The position numbers were made by a program, and so were the translations under genes. Shown in pieces: positions 11,753 to 22,493 of a stretch of 64,000 nt of DNA. Each line of letters opens with the position of its first letter. Within the stretch, counting starts at the first letter, position 1. Below the pieces are notes generated by a model that was not told the origin of the DNA, made no database searches, and saw nothing but the letters and a program-made list of their open reading frames with translations. Source of the stretch: Leucogyrophana mollusca (taxonomy: Eukaryota > Basidiomycota > Agaricomycetes > Boletales); assembly GCA_021014945.1 (NCBI GenBank), contig MU266415.1:41293-105292 (forward strand). The letters are read 5' to 3'.

Positions 11753-12219
11753 TGTCTTGGTGCATGATGTCTCTGTCGACTCATAATAAGCGGGTAACGA
11801 GTAACTAGTCGACAAGAGGTCATAAGGCATTTAAATAGCTTGTAGAGTGAGCTCGTAAATAAGTAGAAGAAATAACAGTCCTTGTACGAGTAGTAAGTAA
11901 TGCGGCGGAACTTAGAGCGTCATTAAACGATCATATACCCGAGTAGACCACGGGTCATTGTACGTGTCGCTTCTTGTTGCCTCAGCCCTAATGGGCAATG
12001 CGTATATGGGTGAGTAGAATAGGCATGCTTCTGTGGCGGATGATCGCACTAGGCGACGGTGGGGGGGGGGGGCCAGAAGGTGTGCTTGTGAGGGACGTAG
12101 GAGAACGTGGGTGTGCGTTAATTGGCCTTGGTCGGAGGGTGTGAAGGTTAGATAGCGCGTGGGTTTTATTGAATACATAATGGTTATTGCATAGTCGACC
12201 ATCCTTAGCCAGATGCGTT
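11753..12219. other. Intergenic between convergent genes; G12 run
   Basis: About 470 bp of shared 3' region. It contains a pure run of twelve G at 12061-12072. No gene seen. Confidence 0.6.
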
Positions 12220-14947
12220 TTAGGTTGTCGAATCGGACTTGACGGGATGTAAGGGGGATGCAGGGAACAGATTGTTACTCCCATTCGTTGCGGTATTAAT
12301 CTGGCTAAGAGATGAGCCGTCTTCAGTAGTGAAACCAAGTCCAGCAACAGTCCCCACTCCCAGCCTGGATCTTGCACCTCCATGGGAAGCAACGTAACTA
12401 GGAGAGGGTTGTAGCGGGGACAGTAGTTCTCGAACAGCAGCACTGTGAGATGTATGGGAAGCATTGTGCTGTTGCGACTGCTGCACTGCAACTTGACTGG
12501 ATTGAAGGGACATTGCCTGTCCGTGCCTTTCAGAAGAGACCCGGTGCCGACCTTGATATAGTTCAGAATCCTGGCAATGTAAATGTTCCGCATCGTGGGG
12601 GTAGCTAGACCGGTGTTGCCCACCATCTTGCAACTGTGAGACGTCGAAGGGCTGCGAGGGATCCAAGTAGGTGCCGAGAGATACCGGTTCTGGTTGACCA
12701 CCTGCGACCTGTGCTGGGGCAATTGGTTCGCTAGAATCGTCCCCCCGCGCTGGGGAAACGGCGGCATTTCTGTCGCGCGGATCTACGAGACCATCCGCGA
12801 GGTCCCTAGTCATCAGAAGACCCATGCTACTCACGAGATCGTTGATTAGTTCGCTTATCACATCGTCTTCCTCGATCCCATCGTTCGACGCAGCATCTCT
12901 CAGGGGTTCATCCGCCCCGCTGGCCAAGCTATCAGCGATACTATGCCCACCTGATGGGTGAGAGGGATGAGAAGAGTGGTTCGCGGGCGTCACGGGTCGT
13001 GACCCTCGCAACGCCGTGGGCGCCTGTCTTCCGCGATCTATGGTGGCTGACGGATCGGCAAGTGGGGTAAGCGACCTCAAAGGACAACCTATATGACTTG
13101 AAGGCGGCAACGGAATAGGGTGTGACGAGGGGGGGTGTTCGGGTTTGGGGCGAGAGGGCTGAAGTGGGGAGATGCGAGAAGACGATATCACGGCACGCTG
13201 CGGTTCCTCGCTCGTATCACTCGCCATAGAGAGAGCGTCATCGGATAAGCTGGAGGAATCATGGGTGTATATCGTCGACACCGCTGGAGAGACGGGTGAC
13301 ACAGGTAACATCCGGCCTTCATCTGCAGAGTTTTGCAAGCTGCGGGAGTGACCAAGCAATGCAACGTGAGCAGGATCCGAGAGTGTCGCCGACTGGGGGG
13401 AGAGCGGGGGTTCTTCCCGAGTCAAATCGCTCGTAGAAGCGGGTGGATGGGAAGGAAGTGGTGTAGCAGCCCAATGATCGTGGGCCAGGGACCCAATTGA
13501 AGAAGGTGCAGAAGGGGCAGTGGGCGAGGAGATAGATGGATGGTGTCTTGGTCGCGAAGGAGGGCGAGGGCCAGACACGGGTTTGGGGTTTCGCTGTCGG
13601 ATGCGACGCGTCGGCGGGGGAGGCTCCAGTGGGCTCAGCGGCAAAGGAGCCGGGTCGCGGATTGTGTAAGCGGGTGCCCCTTCGGGTGTGGCGGATCTAG
13701 ACGAGCTAGGGGAGTACACCAGGGGTTCCCTGTATGCTCGATGCTCTGCCTGCAGAGTAGCGGTTCTTGTAACAGTTTGGGTTGACGTAGCAGTATTTTC
13801 AGGGCCGGAGCGTGGAGGCAGAAGCGTCTCATACTGTGGAGGACAAGGTGAGGGAAGTCTGGAAAGACCACCAGGGTTTAATGTCGACCGGACGTCATCA
13901 CCATCCTCAGCTCCCACAGAAGGTTCGGCTCGCTCGTCTGAGGATGGGGGCGAGGATCCCGTGGCGGAAACGTCAAATGGTGAAGTCACGCGAGAGGCAT
14001 CCACATTCTCAGTGGGTTCAAGGTTCAAAAAGGAGACTGACGGAGATGGACTGAGATCTTCTGGATGCGGCAACAACGATCTCGTGACCATGCTCATAGA
14101 TCTTTCCAGTGGACGAGCCGCATAGAATATTGAAGAGGGGGACGCCAAAGGTTGATACGACGAAGCAGGGCGTGTCGTATGACGTATCGCGATGGGGTGG
14201 GAGAGGATTTGGGATAGCCGAGGTCGTCCGCCGCAAGCAGGATCTTCCATTGTAACCCCACTCACTGGAGTGTATGAGTGAATCCCAAGCGGCGAGACGT
14301 TGCTTGGGATTACCGGTGTAGAACCAATGTCTGAAGCCGACCCCTCTGTCTGGTGAGTGACAAGAACACGCGGGGACTGAGGGGAAAGCAGTCCACGTTC
14401 AATGTTGGGAACCGGGATGGTAAGTGGCAGCAATCCCGTCGAAGTGCAGGAGGTGCTCTGAGTATCGATTTCGGACAACCTCGGTGGACTACCAATGTCT
14501 GGCGGCAAGTCCAACAGAGGCTTGTTTGAAAAGGCACTCGCGTATAGTCGCTGAGCGTACGATGGTCCAGAAGCAGGGGCAGTAAAGGTAGGCTTGATTA
14601 GAGGCGCTGGACGTGTTACCGGTGTCCATGGGACATCGGATCGCTCGATAGTGTACTGTAGCCTCTTGGTTTGCCTCGCATCTGATGAGCGTCGGTCGCG
14701 AAGCATCTGGGTAACTGATGCAGACGTCCTACGTGCAGAGCGCTATCAGCAGCCGAATACAAAGTGCACTAAGGCCAAGAGATTGAGCAACAAACCTGGA
14801 CGAGGTATAGGATCTGTGCCAATCTATGAGACCGGGTGTCTTCTTGGTAATGGTTATTGATCCGAGTTGCACTCACCCACGACGGTCGTGCAGTAACGAC
14901 CCGCTTTCTGATGGGCCTGCGTGGCCTGGAGACCTCGGTGAACTCAT
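12220..14947 (-). CDS. Long Pro/Ser-rich disordered protein, function unknown
   Basis: Two exons, 14947-14877 and 14728-12220, with one GT-AG intron. The sum is 2580 nt, a multiple of three, giving 859 residues. It starts MSSPRSPGHAGPSESGSLL. The protein is almost entirely rich in Ser, Pro, Thr, His and Gln, with basic patches such as RTRRIRQRNP-like and many SP/TP sites, so it is probably disordered and heavily phosphorylated. A short region near residues 630-660 (EEDDVISELINDLVSSMGLL) looks helical and hydrophobic and could be a binding element. I recognise no domain, signal peptide or membrane segment. The antisense frames at 13540-14125 are shadows. The long uninterrupted frame and clean intron make the gene itself likely. 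Confidence 0.8.
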
Positions 14948-15653
14948 CTTCTGGTCAACAGTGACTTTGGAAAAGACATGAAACACTGAGATGGCCTAGT
15001 GGCTGGAGCTGCAACGGGCAGACAACGCCAGCCGATGTCATGCTTTATGTCAGTGTCACAGGTCGGTCTGAGGTGGGTTCTGCGGGGTGTGGCCTGGTGT
15101 GGCCTGGCGTGGCAGGGGATAGCGTCTCGGCTGCACTTTTGGCGGTGCCTTGTGAACAGCAACGTAGTACTGGAGTACTGGACTTGACGTTGTAGGTTTA
15201 GCAGTTTCATGCTTGCGTACTATCACCATGGTATCGCATGAACACTGATCAACTGGCGTGCCGCCGCCCCGAATCCACCCAACATTCGGTGCTTATAGCA
15301 AGCAAGGTGGTCATGCTTATCAGATAAAGATGTGTGGTTCGATCCCAACACCATGAGCACATGCAGCTCAGGGATGTCCACTGCAGTCCATCGAGGCAAC
15401 CAAGAGAATGTTCCAAACGGTTCAGCTGAGTACATACATCCATAAAAATCGATACAAAACGATAGTGCCTGCAACATGAAGCTCGCGGACAGCCCGCCAA
15501 TAGGATATACTGGTATGCGAACCAGTGTGGATGAGATATGACGAGATTCCAAGAAAAAAGAATGACCCAGAGTTCTACATGACATCGCTGGAGACAATGC
15601 GCAAGAGAACGAATAAAACTCATATCCCCGGTGGTGCTCCATATGGAATAGGT
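14948..15653. other. Intergenic
   Basis: About 700 bp. It includes a short imperfect direct repeat of GTGGCCTG units near 15087-15115. A 145-codon minus frame at 15223-15660 overlaps the end of the WW gene, lacks any motif, and is not called. Confidence 0.5.
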
Positions 15654-16634
15654 TTACCAATCGTCCCCGCCGAAGTCGCCACCGCCGCCGTAGTCGTTAT
15701 TATCGGCATAGTTTTCGCCATTCTGGAAGCCTGAAGGGCGAGGTTATTAACGGTACTCGCAAGAGGTCGAGTTAAATTACCTTGATCATAACCTTCTTGT
15801 CTCTCGTCCTCGTTGTGATCTTCGATGGCGTCCATAAGGAGCGCACCACCGACTAAGCCTGCACCGCCTATAAAAGGTTGTCAGACATCGAATTGTCTCG
15901 GTACTGGACTTTACAAACCTGCCAGAAGCGCGGTACCGATTCCAGGACCCGACTTCTTGGGAGGTGCCTGTGCGTACGCAGGCTGCTGGTTCCCACCGAA
16001 AAAGCCTGGCGATGAATCGATCAGCTACTATTGGGAACCTCAGTCAGAACATGGGTACCTCTGTTCGACTCGGGCTGGTAGCCTTGCTGGTAACCACCAC
16101 CTGGTGGGCCGGGAGCGTATGGGCTTCCGCCGCCAAACCCACCTTGGGGAGGACCGCCATATCCGCCTTGAGGACCTCCATACCCACCCTGTGGCCCCCC
16201 GTACGAAGGCTGGTAACCAGGCCCGTAGCCACCACCGCCGTATTGTTGGGATGGTGGGTAGTTGCTTTGACCACCACCGTAGGGGGATCGACTCCATTCA
16301 CGGTTAGGAGGACCCGGTGGTGGAGCAAACTGCGTCTGCATTGGGCCGAGTGGATGCTCCCAAGATGAACGAGGCGGCTGTTCGCGAGTGTTGACGTAAA
16401 ACCTTCAACCGCGAAAGATCCCAGCTCATTAATTTGGGCGATAAGAACAGGTGGAAATCATATAACGCACCATGCTTTGTAACTGTGCAGGAAAGATCAT
16501 ATCAGCGAGACGATCGCAGGGGCTGAATGCCTCAGGCGGCGGGGAGGTGATACGTACTCAGGATTCCATTGCGTGATCCAACCGGGAGGCAGTTCCCTTG
16601 TGTCTGGGTTTCCGTACGGAGGAGGAGAAGCCAT
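15654..16634 (-). CDS. WW-domain protein with Gly/Tyr/Pro-rich tail
   Basis: Starts MASPPPYGNPDTRELPPGWI at 16634. The WW domain is split by introns: LPPGWITQWNPEY, then FYVNTREQPPRSSWEHPLG, giving the two expected tryptophans and so a likely proline-rich-ligand binder. A GYGGPQGG/YGGPPQGG repeat region follows (about 16050-16300), then FFGGNQQPAYAQAPPKKSGP, a glycine-rich hydrophobic segment (GLVGGALLMDAIEDHNEDE) and a tail ending GDDW. This layout is common in agaricomycetes, where WW plus a YGG repeat plus a short GG-rich hydrophobic element is often seen. Its biochemical role is not known to me. The repeats and C-terminal hydrophobic patch suggest scaffolding or membrane association, which is inference. 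Confidence 0.85.
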
Positions 16635-17027
16635 CTATGATATACTTTGCGGGAGATGAAGGGGAAGAGAAGAACAAGGTAGACGGATGACAAGGACTTG
16701 CGGTAGACAGTGGCTTTTATACTCGCCTCAGTCCGAGAACCAGCGCTGGCGGTGGCACATGATTTGGGCTCTGTCTGCTTCTGTGGACACTGGTTTGCCG
16801 CGGTTTACGCAGCCTCACAAACACGGGCCGAACGCAGAAAAGGACAGCAAGCCGCAGCAGAGAACATTTGCCCCATTCCTTTATATTCCAACATCAACGT
16901 CAACTAATCATCAACCAAAAAGCACCTGCAATAGCTAGGGAACTACAGTAAGCGAGCGCTGTCCAGAGACTGCAGCGGATGCAAGCAATGTGGTAACTCG
17001 TGTGAGTTTACCTAGACTATGTCACGT
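16635..17027. other. Intergenic
   Basis: About 390 bp between the HMG-box stop and the WW-gene start (both minus). It should contain the WW promoter. Nothing else seen. Confidence 0.55.
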
Positions 17028-18056
17028 CTATCGCGATCTCCCAGAGGTTTTGCCCTTTTTCTTGGGAGGTTCTACCTCTGGCTCAGATTCAGATTCAGAG
17101 TCCTCCGAATCGTCCGATGAAGCAACCTTCGGTTTGGCTGGAGCCTCCTCCTCTTCGCTTGATGATCCTGACTCTGACTCCTCGTCTGCTTCGGGGCTCG
17201 AGTCGGATGATTCAATGATAGCCGCCGACTTTGGGCCGGGTTTCTACGATTAAAGACGAGATCAGGCAAATGGAATGTGACGTGAAGAGGCAGAAGCCTA
17301 CAGATGTGGGCTTTTTAGCCGTCTTCGGTGCGGGCTCCTCAGTTGCTTGTTTAGTGCTGGCCTTCTTGGCTTTTGGTGGAGGGGCAGAAGTTTCGGTAGC
17401 TGGGGATTCAACGTCGACATCTCGAGCATCATATGCCGCCTTGTCTGTTTCAAACTTTTCCTTTGCCTCGGTGACTTGGCTGAAATAAGGCTGCCAAGGG
17501 ATCTAATTAGGGTTCTTCGTCATTTTGATGGATAGTATGCACCAACTGACCGCTTTGTCCTTGTCAGACATGGCGGCCCATTGCTGACTTATCATCTTCA
17601 GCAAGTCCTTCTGCTGGAGATCAGGGTGCGCAGCCTTCAATGTTGAGCGTATACCGTTCTGGAAAATAAGATACGCTGAAGCAGGACGCTTTGGGGCATT
17701 GGGATCTTTGGGTTTCCTCTCGCGTTTGCGCTTTTTGGTGCCTGCTTCCTCCTCATTCGAGGTGGCTACCGCCAGTTTACGTTTACGTGCAGGCTTAACC
17801 TTTACGAGACTTTCTTGAATAGCCTCGGCGAGCTCAACATCGTGTGGATTTTTGGTGACAATCCGGGCAAGCGAGTCCGCAAGATTCGCATATTGGCGCA
17901 TTGCATTCGCGGCCACAGAGAGTTTGGCAACTAACTAAAGGCGACATAGGAGACGTGAGCAAAGGTTCGGTTTCGTTGATTCTGGCCCAAAACGCGTACC
18001 TCTGCTGTTGCTGGTTCCCCATCGTCAACCGGGAATGCGGTTTCTTTGGGTGCCAT
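17028..18056 (-). CDS. HMG-box DNA-binding protein
   Basis: Starts MAPKETAFPVDDGEPATAE at 18056. Exon 2 resumes at LVAKLSVAANAMRQYANLAD, a helical N-terminal region. A basic linker leads to the HMG box, which begins KPKDPNAPKRPASAYLIFQN and continues with HPDLQQKDLLKMISQQW and MSDKDKA. An intron then gives IPWQPYFSQVTEAKEKFETD. The box therefore has the usual PKRP-S-A-Y start and WK-type core. After it come Ala/Pro/Lys stretches and a long acidic Ser/Glu/Asp tail, ending KKKGKTSGRSR. This resembles fungal NHP6/HMGB-like chromatin proteins with an acidic tail. Nuclear, probably a DNA-bending architectural factor. Exact exon boundaries in the 17230-17320 region are unsure. Confidence 0.87.
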
Positions 18057-18861
18057 CAGGTTCACGACGAGCAAGACGCGCTTTTGAAGGGTGAGTGAGA
18101 AAGAGACAAGAAAAGTCTCGGGTTTGAAAATGCTTTTGTTGACGCTTGTAAGCAATTATAAGCTTTTGTTTGTTGATTGTCACTATTAGGTTCAAACCAC
18201 CTACTAATAATGTAAGCAAAGGAAAGTAAGCGGCTATAAGTAATTTACTTAGCCTAGGTGTTGGCATTACAAAAGATTCAACGTCAACATGGAAATAATA
18301 GTCACATCGTACCTTGTTTTGCTGTCATCGCACACAGTAATGATACTGATAGTAGGTATCTGTCGCATTGTGCAGGTCAGTAGCTGGAGCTGCGAGGCAC
18401 ATAGATACCGCAGGTCAGGCCTTCGTAGAGCGAAAGAAGCTCAAGCTTTCATTGTATGGTGCCGGTGAACGTTAGGCTGCATCTTGTTATCGGAACGTTC
18501 TAGCGAGCTGCTATTGATATTATCAGCCATTCTCTCACCGCATGGTGCACTCATGACCCATGGCTGGGGGAAGAATAACTGGGGGCATTGCCGACATGCC
18601 GAGGTGGCGGAACATCGGAGATCTAATCGGGCGTTGAAGATTGGGCACTGTTAACACTCCGAATAGCGATGTGCGCCTTGACCCTCGCACCCTCACAGAG
18701 ACTCGCAGGCGGTTGAGCCTGTAAAACGCACGAGAAAAGGTGATAAAAGGCGTGTATATCGTCTGCGATTCTTCTCTGCCATTTCCGCGTCTCGTTTGCA
18801 CAGAAATAAGCCGTGTAGTGTTGCCAATAACGCTTGAGAACGAAGGCCCCAGAAAAAAGAA
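18057..18861. other. Intergenic, divergent promoters
   Basis: About 800 bp between the HMG-box gene (minus) and the PNUTS-like gene (plus). It is AT-richer around 18140-18260. No coding region supported. Confidence 0.6.
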
Positions 18862-21800
18862 ATGGATATGTTTACCAATGCGCCTTCATGGCTGCAGAGC
18901 CAACAGAATATCTCCGACCCGCAGCATGTCCATCTCGATGGCAGGCAGTTGGCGGATGGGTGGAAAGAGCGTGCATCGCCGACGGACGCGACCAGGGGAG
19001 GCATCGGCTCTCCCACAGCTGCCCAGCCAACCTTGGATTTGAGCGACTTCGGTTTAGGCGACATTCCGGGTGAGCATGCTTTTCTAAGCGCCCATGCAGC
19101 ACACATCATGTTCTGCATGAGGTCGCTTGTGGAAGAATCGGTCGTGATGCTCATACACTGCCTTGTGCGGAAACAGGTCCTTCTACCTCTGCGTCGATAT
19201 CACCTCCGCCCCAAACATACTATGGCCATCCGTTTCAGCCTAATTATTTCCTCCCTGGGCCTTACAATGCCATGGCGTACGGCGCAATGTCATGGTCAAA
19301 TCAGCCAACACCTTTACCATTATCGAACTATTCCTCGCTGAACGGTGCCACTTCGACATCTTCCTCAACTCCCCAAACCCCTTCATCGACGCAGCAGACA
19401 CCAACCCCACCAGCACAGATGATAATCGAGTGCGTCGTGTCAATTTTCTGCTATCTTTCGATGCTGATCTGGGTCGATAAGCCCCGCCTTGACTACGATG
19501 AACGGATCTGACACCACACGATCCCAGTATGCGCCTCCGCCAACTCACATCTCCCAATCATCACAGCAGACTCAGCAGCATCCTCAATATCAGTACCAGC
19601 ATCAGCCTACTTTATCAATCAACCCCTCCTATGTTCATTTTTATCAACCACATCCATCGCAACAGCAGCATCCATCTCAAACGCAAGGTACCCTTTCTCC
19701 CCATGTCCTTCATTCTCCCACCACTGGGATGATGGGCTCTCTCTCGTCCTTTTATTCGCCGGCTACGTCATCCGCCGCCACTTCGATATCCACATCGCAA
19801 CCCGTCAACCTTCAGGCCCGGAAGGACAAGTTTTCGGTGGACATCAAGCCTCTTCTGCAACCCAATGCATTCACCGGTGCAGGTGCGGTCAACTCGCTCG
19901 TTGGCCATATCGATGATTTTGGCTCTCAAGACGTAGACCCTCTTATACGTCTGGAGATTTTGACAAAAATCAGAGATAACGCAGGCAATCACTACTTTCG
20001 GGCCTGGTCAGAAAACCCATCCGCGATGGATGTCACACGAGAATGGCTCAAGGCTGGTCTCACTGCGAAAGCCGATAACCCGTTGGTGGAGACCATTATG
20101 CCCTTGTTGCACGTACGTTGCTTCCGTTGTTCCGATTGCGCCCTTGACCCACTGTGCTCTCGTCTACGTAAAGATCGTTGATAGGCTGCCGCTATCGGTT
20201 GAAGCATTGAAATCGTCAAAGTTAGGCAAGATTGTTGTCAAACTGGTCAAAGATCCACCAGCCCCGGGTGAGTATCCGATTTCAATCTGTCTGTGCTCTT
20301 TATCTCTCGCTCGACGATCACACAAGAGAGACTTGTGTTGTGCCTTTGAGTTCTATGACGTATCTGTAGTGTTACGGCTATGCCCAAACAAAATCATGTA
20401 TCTAACGCGAGCTTGCTTTCTGGTTGCCCCACATGCAGCAATCAAGGACATGGCGTTCAACTTAGAACGCCGATGGCGCCTAATGGTCGAAGCTGCATCA
20501 AAGCCAGTAGAATCTAATCCACCTGAGGGTGAGTCACGTCAGTTTGTTGCGCCGAATGTCCTGCTCATGCGCTACGCAGATTCGAAGCTGAAGAAGCGGA
20601 AACCTACCGATCCGCCAGCGAAGGCGGCGCCGCCTGCCAAGAAAGCCGCCGTAACTCCCGCCGCGTCTACGTCCCGGACGATAGTGCCAAAGAAGGAGGT
20701 GAAGTCATCATCAGCAGCTGTCAAGGATGCTAGATCGGACTCGTCGTTTTTCTCTGCGCCAAAGCCCAAACCAAAGTTGCCCAGTTTCAAGAAAGCCCCC
20801 GTACCAGTCAAGAAGGAACTCGATTCCAATATAGCTCAACCGTCATCTATCGATCCCTTCCAGGAGGCGCTCAAATCCATGGGGAAAGGGCGCAAGGAGT
20901 CTCCAGCTACATCCACTCCGCCGCCAATGTCTATACCTACACCGCCGCCTACGGCGGCCTTTGGTAAGAGGAAGCGGAAATCAGTCACATGGGCGCCGGA
21001 TGGTCAACTAGAATCTATCAAGCTTATCGAAAGAGCGGTCTACGATGATGACCCTGCAGATGTCAGCTTCCTGCTCTCACCCAGTAATTTCCTGTACAGT
21101 ACATTGATATTTTCCGCTTTCCCTTTTTGTTCGTTCAGGGTATGCATACCTCCCTCCGGGAATTGGAGAAAGGCGAAGGAGCAGCGTTGCATGCGCATCT
21201 CTTTGAAGAAGTCATTGATTGGACGGATCCCCTCTGTAAGCATACTAAATCGTAACTGTAACAGGATGTCATTAACAGTGTGTTATCCATAGCCATCGAT
21301 ATACCGATAGACATCGATTTATCGCAACGAGGCCAGCAAAGTACGGAAAAATCGGTCCAAGAAGAGCGTGAGCAAACCGCTTTGGGTGCTCTATATATGT
21401 CTCCGGCACATATACCAGAAAGCCCCGGCGAGCCGTCAACGGTGATTCCGGACGACGACATCGACTCTGGTGTGAAGCTCATGACTGCGGGGTCAGAAGG
21501 TGATAACGTCTTCTGGAATGATGGTAGTGGGCTTGCGATGAGCACCCAGCAAGCCTCTGTCGCGGAGCTTGTAGGCCAGCTTACAGCTGGTGGTATGGAT
21601 CAGACGATGGGAGCACCCGCTAATGGCTCCGACGTCTCGGGTTTGGGTCTCGATCCGAACCTACTCTCCTCTATCGCTGCGATGCAATCTATTCCTCCTG
21701 AGCAGATGCAGCAGTTGATGGCAATGCTTAATCAAGGACAGTCTGGTGTACAGCCCCCTTACGGCGGCATCGATCAAAATTGGAACGCAAATGGCTACTC

Positions 21801-22071
21801 GGACTACGGACAAGATTACTCCGACGATGTTAGCGCGCGCGGTGGGCGTTGGTCAGATGATAGTAGGGGTCGTGGCCGCGGTCGGGGTCGGGGTCGAGGG
21901 CGAGGAGACGACGGATCATATAGAAGTAGTAAAAGAAAACCATGCAGTTTCTTTGCAGAAGGAAGGCGAGCATCACACATTGTGGACGTGAGACAGAAAC
22001 TGATAACATTCCGTAATGACAGATGCAGATATGGCGACCAATGCGACTTCAGCCATGAACCCATATACTGA
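18862..22071 (+). CDS. PNUTS/Ppn1-like PP1 regulatory subunit (TFIIS-N, RVxF, CCCH)
   Basis: Starts MDMFTNAPSWLQSQQNISD. After a Gln/Pro/Ser-rich N-terminus comes a TFIIS N-terminal (LW-like) domain, about 19830-20510: KFSVDIKPLLQ, RLEILTKIRDN, WLKAGLTAKADNPLVETIMP, LPLSVEALKSSKLGKIVVKL and a closing KDMAFNLERRW. Further on, RKRKSVTWAPDGQLESI (about 20968-21020) matches the TVTW-type PP1-docking motif of PNUTS. The C-terminus has an Arg/Gly run and one CCCH zinc finger (C-x7-C-x5-C-x3-H) ending FSHEPIY. This order is that of animal PNUTS and the fungal Ppn1/Ref2 group, part of the cleavage and polyadenylation machinery that recruits PP1 to terminate RNA polymerase II. One intron, 21966-22022, needs a GC donor. 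I am sure of the domains and fairly sure of the orthology. Confidence 0.87.
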
Positions 22072-22493
22072 TTCCCTTGCACACACACATGTAGACCCTT
22101 GATATCGGTTATAGTCATCACAGCATATTATGCCTCGGAATATAATGCACAGAAGAATTTCTTCATACGGACAATTTCAATGGAGGCTGCAGTGGTGCTT
22201 TTACTACTCACCCACATAGCGGCATCATGCATACAGGGTCAGGTCATCAGAGGCCTCGGAAGCAAGGCTGACTCAGATCTGCCGTTCTCGAGAAGTGGTG
22301 CACGTTGAAGTATCGTATTGGTACAGAGCTATAAATATCACGACGACAAACCACCACCGACTAGCTTGGCTGTGAATCCGGCGCGGCAACCTGCAACCTC
22401 CAAAGAATGGCTATATTGGTACAGTATGTACCGCGCAAAAATGTAGAGATAGTAATGCAAAACAACAACAGAAACGAAGAATAAAAAAGGCTG
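22072..22493. other. Intergenic between convergent genes
   Basis: About 420 bp of 3' flanks. No gene or repeat seen. Confidence 0.6.

Noticed and set aside
12061..12072. G12 run as a functional element
   Set aside because: A homopolymer in a shared 3' region; more likely slippage or an assembly issue than a signal.
13540..14125. Plus-strand ORFs opposite the disordered protein gene
   Set aside because: Shadow frames of a GC-rich low-complexity coding exon on the minus strand.
15290..15352. tRNA-like GGTTCGATCCC near 15337
   Set aside because: The flanking bases do not form a T-arm, and no acceptor or D-arm could be paired around it.
15223..15660. 145-codon minus ORF
   Set aside because: It overlaps the end of the WW-domain gene in another frame and has no motif or splice context.
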